This document shows positions 36,077 through 45,937 of a DNA stretch of 53,968 nucleotides, piece by piece. The stretch is from an uncultured beta proteobacterium. GTDB lineage: Bacteria; Pseudomonadota; Gammaproteobacteria; Burkholderiales; SG8-39. Made by a program: the position numbers and the translations under genes. Position 1 is the first letter of the stretch, and each line of letters starts with the position of its first letter. The stretch covers positions 1 through 53,968 of the forward strand of contig CAIYPG010000088.1 of assembly GCA_903928055.1 (NCBI GenBank). The letters are read 5' to 3'. Under the pieces are notes generated by a model. The model did no database searches, was not told the origin of the DNA, and was given only the letters and a program-made list of their open reading frames with translations.

Positions 36077-37057
36077 ATGCGTTGGTTTTATGTAATGACC
36101 TTAACTGCAGCAATTTCCTTGATGTATCTGGATGTAAGTTTCGCGCAGGGAAAGCCGGATGCGTATCCATCCAGGCCGGTAACTGTCATTGTTCCATTCG
36201 CGCCCGGCGGAAATGACAGAGAAGCTCGTCTGGAGGCGACAAAGCTAGGTGAACTACTGGGCCAGCAATTTCTCATCGACTACAAGGCGGGCGCAGGCAG
36301 CACCATCGGGACTGCGTATGTCGCCAAGGCAGCACCGGACGGCTATACGCTGTTAGTAGTTCAAGGCCCCTTTACTTCGTTGCCCGCCCTATACAAGGAC
36401 CTACCGTTCGATACCGTGCGGGACTTTTCTCCTGTGTCGCTGATGAGCAAACGAACCACGGTATTGCTGGTTTCCATGGGATTTCCAGCGAAGTCCTTTG
36501 CAGAATATATTGCATATGCCAAGGCAAATCCTGAAAAGATTAATTTCGGAACTGCCGGGGCCGGCGCCACAGTGCATCTCGCCGGCGCGTGGCTCCACAG
36601 TGTGACCAATACAAAGGTGACTTTCGTGCACTACAACGGTTCAGGCTCAGTGCTGCCGGATTTATTTGCCGGTCGAGTAGACGCCTTTCCGGCCAATCTT
36701 CTGGTTGCTTTGCCGCTGATCAAGTCCGGCAAGGTTCGTCCTCTGGCGATCATGAGCGACAAACGATCAAGCCTTCTCCCTGGCTTAGCAACGATCGCCG
36801 AGCAAGGAGTATCAGGCTATGACTATGCCAGTTGGCTGGGCTATTCTGCGCCTGCTGGAACTCCAGCGGCCATCATCAGCAAACTTAGCGAAGGCTTTGA
36901 AAGAGTCGCAAAATTACCCGATGTTACGGCAGCGATTGAAACTGAGGGGGGAACAATGTACGGCAGTACCCCTGCGCAGTTTCGACAGCTGATTGTTACC
37001 GAGACAGCTCGCTGGCGGAAAGTAATCCAGGACAATGGAATTACAGCAGAGCAATGA
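36077..37057 (+). CDS. TctC/Bug-type substrate-binding protein (TctC6)
   Basis: 326-residue binding protein; signal peptide ends VSFAQ. It is the first copy with the EAR-type ligand loop, VPFAPGGNDREARLEATKLGELLGQ, in place of the canonical VDILAR. Other landmarks: YKAGAGSTIGTAYVAKAAPDG, PEKINFGTAGAGATVHLAGAW and AEQGVSGYDYASWLGYSAPAGTP. AAAGGAAATAAAATC precedes the ATG. First gene of a plus-strand trio with a dehydrogenase and TctC7, divergent from S4 across 260 bp. Confidence 0.92.
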   Translation: MRWFYVMTLTAAISLMYLDVSFAQGKPDAYPSRPVTVIVPFAPGGNDREARLEATKLGELLGQQFLIDYKAGAGSTIGTAYVAKAAPDGYTLLVVQGPFTSLPALYKDLPFDTVRDFSPVSLMSKRTTVLLVSMGFPAKSFAEYIAYAKANPEKINFGTAGAGATVHLAGAWLHSVTNTKVTFVHYNGSGSVLPDLFAGRVDAFPANLLVALPLIKSGKVRPLAIMSDKRSSLLPGLATIAEQGVSGYDYASWLGYSAPAGTPAAIISKLSEGFERVAKLPDVTAAIETEGGTMYGSTPAQFRQLIVTETARWRKVIQDNGITAEQ

Positions 37058-37096
37058 CAGCCAACCAGAACGCATACAATTATTCAGGCTTCAACA

Positions 37097-38053
37097 ATGA
37101 ATTCTGATACGAAGATGAAGCCGGATCTTCTTTGCTTTCGCGATCTCCTACCTCTGGAAAGTGAAATCATCGGACAACATTACACGATTCATTTGGGTGT
37201 GACTCCTCAGGCCCGCCGGGAACAGATGGCACGACTTGGACCAAGCCTTCGCGCCGTAATGACCATCGGCGAGACAGGGCTGACAAACGTAGAAATGGGG
37301 GCGATGCCCCAATTGGGAATCGTCTGCTTCTCGGGATCCGGGCATGAAGGCATAGACCTCAATGCGGCTCGCCGCCGCGGAATAGCTGTGACCAACAGCC
37401 CCGATGCCAACGCGGCGTCCGTTGCCGATCATGCGCTAGGCCTGATGCTTGCGGTGGCACGGCGCATCGCCTTGAATGACCGCGCGGTGCGCCAGGGAGG
37501 CTGGCGCGATCTCAGTACCCTTCCCGGACAGCTAAGCGGAAAACGCATCGGTATCATCGGACTGGGAAACATCGGGTCGAAGATCGCGCAAAGGGCCGCA
37601 GGCTTTGAAATGGACATCGCCTATCACAACCGGCATGCCCGCAAGGATATTCCTTATCGCTGGATGGAGTCGCCGCTAGCTCTGGCACATTGGTGCGATT
37701 TTCTGGTGCTGTCCGCGCCCGGCGGAGCGGCCACCCGTCACATGGTGAATGGCGCTGTCATTGATGCGTTGGGCACGACAGGATACCTGGTCAATGTCGG
37801 CCGCGGCAGCTTGGTTGATACACAGGCATTGATCGCGGCGCTCCAAGACCGGCGCATCGCCGGCGCCGGCCTGGATGTCTTCGAGGAAGAGCCTAACGTG
37901 CCCGCCGCGCTGCGGACTCTACCTAACGTCGTGCTCACTCCGCATCTTGGTGCACACTCGCTTGAGTCGATGCGCGCCAAAGCAGAGATGGTAGTGCACA
38001 ACCTAGATGCCTATTTTTCCGGTCAATCCGTGCTGACACCCATCGACGATTAA
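37097..38053 (+). CDS. D-2-hydroxyacid dehydrogenase, second copy
   Basis: 318-residue enzyme of the same family as the 23108 gene but not a close copy. Cofactor motif GIIGLGNIGSKIAQ, catalytic Arg in NVGRGSLVDTQAL, Glu in GLDVFEEEPNVP and His in LTPHLGAHS are all present, so it is likely active. A segment CFSGSGHEGIDLNAARRRGI resembles the substrate loop of hydroxypyruvate/glyoxylate reductases. It is flanked by TctC6 and TctC7 and mirrors the S2-dehydrogenase pairing on the left. Confidence 0.92.
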   Translation: MNSDTKMKPDLLCFRDLLPLESEIIGQHYTIHLGVTPQARREQMARLGPSLRAVMTIGETGLTNVEMGAMPQLGIVCFSGSGHEGIDLNAARRRGIAVTNSPDANAASVADHALGLMLAVARRIALNDRAVRQGGWRDLSTLPGQLSGKRIGIIGLGNIGSKIAQRAAGFEMDIAYHNRHARKDIPYRWMESPLALAHWCDFLVLSAPGGAATRHMVNGAVIDALGTTGYLVNVGRGSLVDTQALIAALQDRRIAGAGLDVFEEEPNVPAALRTLPNVVLTPHLGAHSLESMRAKAEMVVHNLDAYFSGQSVLTPIDD

Positions 38054-38110
38054 GACCGGCCAACAAGGCCATAATAGGCAGAAGCAACACCATCCAGAGG
38101 AGGAATATCC

Positions 38111-39079
38111 ATGCCAGACCACCGCCTACTTCCATCCCTGTTCGCGACGCTATGCATCAGCATAGGCGCCGCTCACGCCCAGTCTTATCCGAATAAGGTT
38201 GTACGCCTGATCTCCCCGTACACTTCCGGCAGCACGGTGGACATCATGAGCCGGATCATCGCCCCAAAGCTCAGTACGGCTCTGGGCCAGCAGGTTATCG
38301 TCGACAATCGCGGCGGCGCGGGCGGCGCAATCGGTATGGAAGCAACAGCGCGAGCTCCGAAGGACGGCTACACGATCATGCTCGCTGCTTCCGGATTTAC
38401 GGTCATTCCCAGCCTCAACCAGAACCTGACTTGGGACCCGGTTAAGGACTTCGCGCCCATCACGCAGGTCGCCAACGGCCCGCTGGTCATCGTCGTCACC
38501 AAGGATCTGCCAGCCAAGACTCTCCCGGAACTCATCGCATTGGCCAAGGCACAACCCAGCATACTCAAATATGGCCATGCTGGCATTGGTTCTTCCCAAC
38601 ACATGGCCGGTGAATTGTTCTGCTTGGCGGCCGGCGTGGAGCTCGTAAGCATTCCGTACAAGGGCGGAAAGGAATCGCTTGCCGATATGCTTGGCGGACG
38701 TCTCGAAATGAGTTTTCAAGGCGTGCCGGCGGTACTCCCCCAGATTCGCTCTGGAGCAGTTCGCCCCCTCGTTGTAACCAGCCAGAAGCGCTCGGCGACT
38801 ATTCCTGATGTTCCCACTATAGGAGAAGCTGGACTTCCCGCAGCCACTGCCAACGTCTGGTTTGGCCTGCTGGCACCCTCGGGAACTCCGGATCAGATTG
38901 TCCGGCGGCTGAATTCGGACATTGTCTCACTCATGAAAACCCCGGATGTCGTAGAAAGCTTTGAAAAGACCGGCGCTGAGGTAGCGACCAGCACCTCAGA
39001 CGAGTTCGCACGCATGATCCGCTCCGACGTTGCCACTTGGGCCAAGGTCATCAAGCAGCGCGGCATCAAGGGCGAATAA
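38111..39079 (+). CDS. TctC/Bug-type substrate-binding protein (TctC7)
   Basis: 322-residue binding protein, closest to TctC1: STVDIMSRIIAPKLS, NRGGAGGAIGMEATARAPKDG, WDPVKDFAPI, YGHAGIGSSQHMAGELF and VVTSQKRSATIPDVPTIGEAG. Signal peptide ends AAHAQ. GAGGAGGAATATCC before the ATG is a strong ribosome-binding site. It ends the trio and is convergent with S5, 57 bp away. Both its twin TctC1 and S1 lie on the left, so the class B UGSC/STVDIM-TctC pair appears twice. Confidence 0.93.
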   Translation: MPDHRLLPSLFATLCISIGAAHAQSYPNKVVRLISPYTSGSTVDIMSRIIAPKLSTALGQQVIVDNRGGAGGAIGMEATARAPKDGYTIMLAASGFTVIPSLNQNLTWDPVKDFAPITQVANGPLVIVVTKDLPAKTLPELIALAKAQPSILKYGHAGIGSSQHMAGELFCLAAGVELVSIPYKGGKESLADMLGGRLEMSFQGVPAVLPQIRSGAVRPLVVTSQKRSATIPDVPTIGEAGLPAATANVWFGLLAPSGTPDQIVRRLNSDIVSLMKTPDVVESFEKTGAEVATSTSDEFARMIRSDVATWAKVIKQRGIKGE

Positions 39080-39136
39080 AGGCTGGCCGTTCGATCCCGC
39101 CCTTCGCATACATTTCCAAAGACCCGTCCTCAGCAC

Positions 39137-40861
39137 TCAGGCGCCGGAGGCTCGCAGTGCTTTCCAGTTTCTGGGAAGCCGGATTTCCCGGGCAGTCGGA
39201 TAACCGCCATAGCCGTTGTGGGTAAAAATGTAAGCGCTGTTCCGCGCGACATCCCCCGTCACCGTCACCATAAAATCTTCTGGATTCCACACGATGGGTA
39301 CCAGCCGGTCTGGATCGTCGGACTCGTAGAAGACCTTGGGCAGGTGTCCCAATCTCACCTCGTCCCGAAGATCCCAGATGCCCTTCTGAGTCCAGTCACG
39401 AAGAATGCGCTCGACGTACTGCGCCGGCATGCGCGCCTGCTCGAACAAGGCTCGTTTAAAGTCCTGCTTTGACCAGCCGGCCGCTGCCATGGTCCTGGCG
39501 AGTATGGGCGACAGCAGGATCAATGGCCGCAGCGAGCCCTGGGTGACCCCGACCGTAAACGTCAGGTGCCAGAAATGCTGCCTAGCGACGTATTCGGCAA
39601 GGTAGGGCATCATCTGCTCGGGCGTGCTGCCGCACACCGAGCCGATGTGATTGCCGCCAGCATAGCGCGCGATAGTAACGGTGTTGGTACCCGAGGGGAA
39701 GCCCATTTCGACGCTGTTGGATTCCCAGCCGATTTCGCTTACCACGTCCTCGTTCTCGGCCACCACCACCCGCCAGGTATTGCCGAAGCTACCCTTGTCG
39801 TTCTTGTGCAGCAGGAAGCCGGCGACATTGCGCAGGTACAGCCGCCAGAACCGGCCGATCGAAGTGTTGGCTCGGATGCCGTCGCGCATTACTCCCTGCG
39901 TGTAATTGAATCCAAGTTCCTTAATGATGGGCCCATTGATTGTGATTAGGGTGTCGCTACCGGGTGTATTGCCGCTGTGCTCGACACCGTAATAGGGATC
40001 AGCCATGGCTTCGATCAGGGCCACCAGCACCGGCATGTATTCGGGCCTGCACCCGGCCATGACACCGTTGATCGCAACGCTCCACACCGTCGCAGCGCGG
40101 TGATCGGGAAGGAGAATACCCAGCACCTCATCCGCAGAGCGGTCCGTATAGCGCAGAAAGGCCTCCACCCTTTCCTTCGTGGGGGGACGGAAAGGCAGGC
40201 CGTCGGAAAACTCGTTGTCGTAGAAGTACGCGTCGATGTCATCCAGGGTGCCCTTGAAGATAATGTCGCGCGCACCAGGTTCAGCATCCATGCTGCCTTG
40301 CTCGGGTGCATTGAGCAGACTGTCGATCACCCCGTCCAGCGTCACCTCCAAGGTGTTGCGCCTGAGCTCCTCAGCGCTCTGCACCCCCGGGTGGCCTGGA
40401 AACTTTGCTATCGGAAGCTTGGGCGTACCCTGGCCGGCCGCGGTCGCTGCCGCCAGGTTTAGAAAGCCTTCACCGATGATGGAGGACGACGGTATCCCCG
40501 CAGCCTCGCAAGCAGCGCTTGCCCGCAGCACGGCGGGCGTGCAACTGCCTCAACAACCTATCGCAGAAATGACGGCATCGACGCCTAATTCCCGGAAGCG
40601 ATCAGGCAAAGAGGCAACCACCTGTTTATCTTCTGCCCCGTGGGTGCTACCGAATTCCCGCCAATTGATCAGGCGAATTCCCGGAAATCGCGCCTTGAGC
40701 CCCTCTTCTAGGTTCGCGTACATTTCGTCGCCACGAAACAGGTAATCCCAGAGCTGGGCAACAGTCTTTCCGTTAAGGGTATCTAAGCGCTTGGCAAGTG
40801 GCTTTAGCTGGGTCTGGCGCGGGCCGCGGGGCCATAAAACTTCATATTGCTGCTCGTCCAT
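39137..40861 (-). CDS. UGSC-motif selenoprotein S5 (class B), in-frame TGA = selenocysteine
   Basis: 574 residues with Sec104 in SAIGCUGSCTPAVLRAS, from joining ORFs across TGA 40552-40550. The frame is open to 40936, but ATG 40861 has AAAGGA six bases before it and gives MDEQQYEVLWPRGPRQTQLK, aligned with S7. Landmarks: TLNGKTVAQLWDYLFRGDEM, FSDGLPFRPPTKERVEAF, VMAGCRPEYMPVLVALIEA, NTSIGRFWRLYLRNVAGF and TWRVVVAENEDVV. No signal peptide. It is the last gene of the unit tctC9-tctC8-S6-flavoprotein-S5, about 150 bp after the flavoprotein gene. Confidence 0.89.
40521..40552 (-). promoter_or_regulatory. Selenocysteine UGA and bacterial SECIS hairpin of S5
   Basis: TGA 40552-40550, 11 nt, GCCCGC (40538-40533), loop CGTGCT, GCGGGC (40526-40521). 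The stem equals that of S1, S6 and S7; the loop differs from S1 only at its fifth base. Confidence 0.82.
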
Positions 40862-41014
40862 TTCCAGTCCTTTGTTATGCCTCAGATTTAACAAGTGAAC
40901 TCCTAATTGCCGCTCCACTCTGGCTGTTTCGGCCAATTTGTCATGCGGTCGCTTTCACAGCCTACCCTTTGCTAATAATGAAGGATGCCCATGCTTGGGC
41001 CATGCCCGCCTACC

Positions 41015-41947
41015 TTATCTTTTCACCTCTTCCGCTATGATCGTCGCGGCAAGTGCAGCTTCACCCGCAGCGCTAATCAATTCTCCGCAATAGCCTGATC
41101 GTAGTGCGCCCACAGCAAATATTCCGGGGATGCTGGACTGACAGCCATTGTCCGTAATCACCTTGCCCTCTTCATCGCGACGAATGTTCGCCGGCAGCAT
41201 CGAAGTATTGGGGAGGATGCCAATGAACGGGAATACACCTGAGCAGGCAAGTTCCCGCTGCTTCCCGTCAAGCGTACTTCGCAGTTGCACGCCACTGACC
41301 ACATCTGTGCCGAGAACCGCCTCCACGATAGAATCCAAGACGAAGTGCAGGTTAGTCTTGCCTGTGGCCTTATCCATGAAGGCGCGTCTTGCCCTTGCCT
41401 TGGAGCGAACGATGACATAGACGGCTCTGCACAGTTCGGCTAACACCAGCGCTCCCTGCAGAGCGGCATCGCCGGCCCCGACAACAACCACGTCCTCATT
41501 CCTAAAAAAATCGCCGTCACAATGTGCGCACTGGGATACGCCTTTTCCTCGCAGCGCCTTTTCCCCCGGCACTTCAAGCGTTTTGAGCCTGCCTCCGGCA
41601 GCCGCCACGACGCATCTTGCCCGCACAACGCTGGGGTCTGCGCTCACACGGAAGATATGGTCTTCCATTTCCATTATGGTCGCCACAGATTCCGAAAAAA
41701 ACTGCACGTTCTCACGGCGCAGTTTCCGGACAATGGCCGTTGCTAGCTCGACGCCCGAAGCCATCTCCACGCCCGGCCAGCTGTCCAACGCATTGACAGT
41801 AGCGACCTGGCCGCCAAAACTTGGTCGCTCTTCGAACAGTGCGACCGATAGACCGCGTTGCGATCCCTGCCAGGCAGCATTGAGCCCTGACATTCCGCCA
41901 CCGATCACTACCATGTCCCATATGTCTCGTTGCCGGCGCAATGCCAT
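41015..41947 (-). CDS. Thioredoxin-reductase-like FAD/NAD(P) oxidoreductase
   Basis: 310-residue flavoprotein of the TrxB/ferredoxin-NADP reductase type. FAD motif VVIGGGMSGLNAAWQGS, NAD(P) motif VVVVGAGDAALQGALVLAEL, the redox disulphide CAHCDGDFF (TrxB has CATC), and a C-terminal FAD motif PGIFAVGALRSG. The frame opens at 41989; ATG 41947 is chosen because it is two bases after the S6 stop and has AAAGGA upstream. This tight coupling to a selenoprotein gene suggests it reduces the UGSC protein or a partner; that is inference. Length is typical for low-molecular-weight TrxR. Confidence 0.92.
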   Translation of the reverse strand: MALRRQRDIWDMVVIGGGMSGLNAAWQGSQRGLSVALFEERPSFGGQVATVNALDSWPGVEMASGVELATAIVRKLRRENVQFFSESVATIMEMEDHIFRVSADPSVVRARCVVAAAGGRLKTLEVPGEKALRGKGVSQCAHCDGDFFRNEDVVVVGAGDAALQGALVLAELCRAVYVIVRSKARARRAFMDKATGKTNLHFVLDSIVEAVLGTDVVSGVQLRSTLDGKQRELACSGVFPFIGILPNTSMLPANIRRDEEGKVITDNGCQSSIPGIFAVGALRSGYCGELISAAGEAALAATIIAEEVKR

Positions 41948-41949
41948 GT

Positions 41950-43689
41950 TCAGTGTTGTCCTTTCTTGTCGAAACGAAGTGTCTTCCAAGACACCGGCAG
42001 CTTGATTTCCTTTGCCGTGGGATAACCAAGCAGCCCTTGATGGGCAAAAATATAGGCACTGTTGCGCCCCAAATCGCCAGTCACCATGACCATGTAGTCA
42101 TCGGCGTCCCACACGATGGGAACAAGCCGCTCCGGATCATCGGACTCATGGTAGACCTGCGGCAGATAGCCCAACTTCGCCTGTCGGGCGAGATTCCAAT
42201 TCGGCTTCTGCGTCCAGTCCCGCAGGATGCGCTCGAACTGCCAGGCGGGAAGGCGGGCATCTCTGTACAAGGCGTCCTTAAAATCCTGCTTCGACCAGCC
42301 TCCACTCGCTATGGTCTCGGCTAGGATAGGAGACAGCAATACCAGAGGGCGCAGGCTACCGGCGAAGTCCACGGTGAATCCCAGCTGCCAGGAATACTGT
42401 CTGAGCATGGCGTCAGACAGGTAAGGCATCATCTGCTCGGGCGTGCTGCCTGAAACCGAAGAGATGTGATTCCCCCCGGTATAACGGGCAACTGTGATCG
42501 TATTGGCGCCTTCGTTGAATCCCATCTCGACGCTGTTCGGTTTCCAGCCGATCTCTCGGACCACGTCCTCGTTTTCCGCGACGACTACTCGCCAAGTGTT
42601 GCCGAATGTCGCTTTGTCGTTCCGGTGCGGGAGAAAGCCGGCGATATTGCGCAGGTAAAGCCGCCAAAAGCGGCCGATGGAAGTATTGGCCTGGAACCCG
42701 TCACGCATCGCACCTTGGGTGAAATTGAAGCCCAACTCCTTGATGATGGGGCCGTTAAGCATTATGAGAGTATCGCTGCCGGGCGTGCTGCCGCTGTGTT
42801 CGACCCCAAAGTAGGGATCCGCCATGGCCTCGATCACAGCCACTAGGATGGGCATGTATTCCGGGCGGCAACCGGCCATTACCCCATTGACCGCAATGCT
42901 CCATATGGTCGCAGGCCGGTTGTCCGGTAGCAGAATACCGAGGCACTCTTCGGGACTGCGGTCAGTGAATTGCAGAAACGCCTTTATTCTCTCAAGCGTG
43001 GGCGGGATAACAGGCAATCCGTCCGACAATTCATTACGCAGAAAATATTCCTGGATCTCGTCGAGACTGCCCGTGTAAATAACATCGTGCCCTGTCGACT
43101 CTTCCTCCGCTACTGAATCGGCTGGCAGGGAAAGGAGATTCTCGACGACTTTCGGCAGGGTCGTTTCAAGCACGTTGCGCCTGAGCTCTTCCTTGCTTTG
43201 CACTCCGGGATGGCCGGGCATCACTGCTACAGGCAGGTTGGGCATACCTTGCCCCACAGCCGTAGCCGAAGCCAGACCAAGGAAACCGTCGCAAACGATG
43301 GATGAGGAGGGGACGCCTGCGGCCTCACACATCGCGCTGGCCCGCATCACGGCGGGCGTGCAGCTTCCTCAACAACCCATGCACGATATGACCGCATCCA
43401 CTCCCAATTCACTGAAGCGCTGCGGCAACGATGCCACGAGCTCATGTCCCTCCGGACCATGGGTGTTGCCGAATTGCCGCCAGCTTACAAAGCGGATCTC
43501 CGGATACTTTTCCTTTAGGCCTTCCTCGAGTAGCTCGAATACTTCGTCACCACGAAACCTGAAATCCCAGAGCTGCGCGATTGTCTTGCCGTTGAGCGAC
43601 TCCGGACGCGCCGCAAGCTGCTTGAGCGTCACTTGGCGTTGTGTGCGCGGTGAATACACGGCGAATTGTTCCGGCTTTGAATCTGTCAT
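41950..43689 (-). CDS. UGSC-motif selenoprotein S6 (class B), in-frame TGA = selenocysteine
   Basis: 579 residues, Sec107 in SCMGCUGSCTPAVMRAS; ORFs 43689-43369 and 43350-41950 share the frame. ATG 43689 has GGAG seven bases before. N-terminal segment ESLNGKTIAQLWDFRFRGDEV, then LSDGLPVIPPTLERIKAF, NGVMAGCRPEYMPILVAVIEA, NTSIGRFWRLYLRNIAGF and TWRVVVAENEDVV. No signal peptide. Third gene of the minus-strand unit after two tctC genes, immediately before the TrxR-like flavoprotein gene (two bases between). It is one of the clearest cases for a selenoprotein here because conserved sequence continues without break on both sides of the TGA. Confidence 0.91.
43340..43371 (-). promoter_or_regulatory. 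Selenocysteine UGA and bacterial SECIS hairpin of S6
   Basis: TGA 43371-43369, 11 nt (changed at two bases from S1), GCCCGC (43357-43352), loop CGTGAT, GCGGGC (43345-43340). The spacer has drifted while both stem arms have not, as expected for a conserved RNA hairpin. Confidence 0.83.
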
Positions 43690-43766
43690 GACCTATCTCC
43701 GATACGACGTTGATGCAGGTAGTCTGGATTAGCTGCAGAGCGCCAGGTCCGAGAAGAACTCAGCCA

Positions 43767-44747
43767 TCATTGATCCAGCTCGATTCCGGTTTCTTGGATA
43801 AGTTTTTTCCAGCGTGCTGTTTCGGAGATGATGATCTGCCTGAACTGCGCCGGCGTATTACCCACCATGACCGCTCCATCTGCTTCGAGTGCGGCGACGA
43901 CGTCGGGCGAGCGCGCCACTCTGACGAATCCTTCGTTCAGCTTGTTCACCACTGGGGCAGGAGTAGCGGCGGGCGCTGAATAGCCCTGCCACACCACGCT
44001 GTCGAAGCCGGGGATTCCCTGCTCGGCGATAGTCGGAACTTCCGGCAGCAGCTTGGAGCGGTTTTCGTTGGTTACTGCCAGCGCACGCAACTTGCCGGCA
44101 TTGATCAGAGGCAATACCGCAAGACCCGATGCAGTCGCCGTAATGCGACCAGAGATCAGGTCTGGAAGAAGGGCTCCGGTGCCTTTGTAGTGAACAAATG
44201 TGGCCTTCGTGCCAGTGGCACTGTGCATCCAGGCTCCCGTAAGGTGGACGATGTCGCCCGAGCCTGAGGTGCCATAGTTGACCTTCCCCGGATTGGCCCG
44301 AGCATAAGCAATGTATTCTTGGAAGGTCTTGGCCGGAAAGGATGGCGGCACGATGAGAACCGAGATGCGTCTACTCATCTGGGTAATGGGAGCAAAGTCC
44401 TTGATGGTGTCGAAGGGCAGATCCTTATAAAGCGACGGAAAGATTGCCATTCCGGATGGCACTGCAAGCAGGGTATATCCATCAGGCGCCGACTTGGCGA
44501 CATAGGCTGTTGCAATAGTGGTACCGCCACCGGGCTTGAGGTCAAGAACGAAGGGCTGATTGTAAAAGCCGGTCAACTTCCCCGCGTAAATACGTGCCTC
44601 CTTCTCGGCAGCTCCGCCCGGGGCATATGGAACCACCAATGTAACCACTTTCGAGGGAAAGGTGTCGGCCGCCGTCTGTGCGACAATCTGAAAAGATATG
44701 CCACACAGTGCCGTCGTCAGGCAAGACATCAGTATTGCTCGCTGCAT
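43767..44747 (-). CDS. TctC/Bug-type substrate-binding protein (TctC8)
   Basis: 326-residue binding protein, EAR-type: VPYAPGGAAEKEARIYAGKLTGF, LKPGGGTTIATAYVAKSAPDG, KVNYGTSGSGDIVHLTGAW and AEQGIPGFDSVVWQGYSAPAATP. Signal peptide ends IVAQ. AAGGAGAGAAACG precedes the ATG. It lies 77 bp upstream of S6 and downstream of TctC9, so the selenoprotein and flavoprotein are probably cotranscribed with it. Confidence 0.92.
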   Translation of the reverse strand: MQRAILMSCLTTALCGISFQIVAQTAADTFPSKVVTLVVPYAPGGAAEKEARIYAGKLTGFYNQPFVLDLKPGGGTTIATAYVAKSAPDGYTLLAVPSGMAIFPSLYKDLPFDTIKDFAPITQMSRRISVLIVPPSFPAKTFQEYIAYARANPGKVNYGTSGSGDIVHLTGAWMHSATGTKATFVHYKGTGALLPDLISGRITATASGLAVLPLINAGKLRALAVTNENRSKLLPEVPTIAEQGIPGFDSVVWQGYSAPAATPAPVVNKLNEGFVRVARSPDVVAALEADGAVMVGNTPAQFRQIIISETARWKKLIQETGIELDQ

Positions 44748-44828
44748 CGTTTCTCTCCTTGATCCGCCCGGTCGGCATGCCGCCGCGCTGTTTATTGAAC
44801 TGAAAAAGCCAGGTCGGACTTTCCCGGT

Positions 44829-45809
44829 TCACTCTTCTAGCTTGATTCCATTATCCTGTATGAGCTTGCGCCAGCGAACCGTTTCGTCCTCGATAATCTT
44901 TCTGAACTGCGCTGGCGTGCTGCCTACCATGACGCTGCCCTCCGCCTCCAGCGGCCCAACTACTTCCGGTGCTTTCGCGACTTTCGAGAAACCTTCGCTG
45001 AGCTTACTGATGATTGCGGAAGACGTGCCGCTGGGAGCCGCAAAGCCCTGCCATAAAGCGGCATTGAAACCAACGATACCCTGCTCTGCGATTGTCGGCA
45101 TACCGGGCACGAGGGGGGAGCGGCTGTCATTGGTAATTCCCAGCAAGCGCAACTTCCCGGCCTGAACCAGCGGCACAGCGGAAAGAAGGCTAAGCACTGC
45201 AACATCTATGCGGCCAGACAGCAGGTCGATATTGCGAGGCGACGATCCCTTGTAATGCACGAAAGTTACCGGAGTATTGGTTGCGCTATGCATCCATGCG
45301 CCCGCCAAATGAATAACATCACCGGCCCCGGAGGTCCCGAAGTTGACTTTGTGGGGGTTGGCTTTTGCATAGGCAATATATTCAGAGAAATTTTTTACTG
45401 GGAATGAGGGATACACCACCAGTCCCATGTGCTTAAGCGTCATCAACGATATAGGCGCAAAGTCACGCAAGGTATCGAAGCTCAGGTCAGTATAAAAAGC
45501 CGGAAAGATCGTGAATCCAGAGGGAACGGCGAGCAACGTATAGCCGTCTGGAATCGCCCGGGCGACGAAGGCTGTGCCCACCGTCGTTCCTGCCCCGGGC
45601 TTGAAGTCAACCACGAAAGGCTGTCCCATCAGGCTGCTCATCTTGGTCGACTCAAGACGTGCTTCATTTCCCGCAGCGCCGCCGGGAACGTAGGGAACGA
45701 TCACCAGCACCGGCTTGGTTGGATAGGCACCGGCCGCGCCCTGGGCGAATGAGGCACTGGTTGCAAACGCCGCGAATATCATCACGATGCTTCTGATCAC
45801 TTGCCGCAC
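44829..45809 (-). CDS. TctC/Bug-type substrate-binding protein (TctC9)
   Basis: 326-residue EAR-type binding protein (VPYVPGGAAGNEARLESTKMSSL, PHKVNFGTSGAGDVIHLAGAW, SAVPLVQAGKLRLLGITNDSRSP). The frame opens at 45893, but a GTG at 45809 with AGGA six bases before it starts the signal peptide VRQVIRSIVMIFAAFATSASFAQ and brings the length to 326, equal to TctC6 and TctC8. It is the first gene of the minus-strand unit leading to S6 and S5, with a promoter-like sequence about 100 bp upstream. Confidence 0.91.
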   Translation of the reverse strand: MRQVIRSIVMIFAAFATSASFAQGAAGAYPTKPVLVIVPYVPGGAAGNEARLESTKMSSLMGQPFVVDFKPGAGTTVGTAFVARAIPDGYTLLAVPSGFTIFPAFYTDLSFDTLRDFAPISLMTLKHMGLVVYPSFPVKNFSEYIAYAKANPHKVNFGTSGAGDVIHLAGAWMHSATNTPVTFVHYKGSSPRNIDLLSGRIDVAVLSLLSAVPLVQAGKLRLLGITNDSRSPLVPGMPTIAEQGIVGFNAALWQGFAAPSGTSSAIISKLSEGFSKVAKAPEVVGPLEAEGSVMVGSTPAQFRKIIEDETVRWRKLIQDNGIKLEE

Positions 45810-45908
45810 GAATATTCCTGTGTAAAAAAGTAGATGATCAGATTGAGGCGACAGACGTGCGCTGCCCTCATGACACCTGCACAGCCTAAGCAATGCAATC
45901 TGACACAG

Positions 45909-45937
45909 GTAATACTTTTTGTTGATGCCTGTATCAA
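45909..45937 (-). promoter_or_regulatory. Candidate promoter and dyad upstream of TctC9-S6-S5 unit
   Basis: Minus strand TTGATA (45937-45932) and TATTAC (45914-45909) are exactly 17 bp apart, a near-consensus sigma-70 spacing, about 92 nt before the GTG start after a predicted transcription start near 45902. A dyad TTGAT-N6-ATCAA (45922-45937) overlaps the -35, a plausible operator. The 45810-46199 stretch otherwise holds no gene. Confidence 0.5.
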
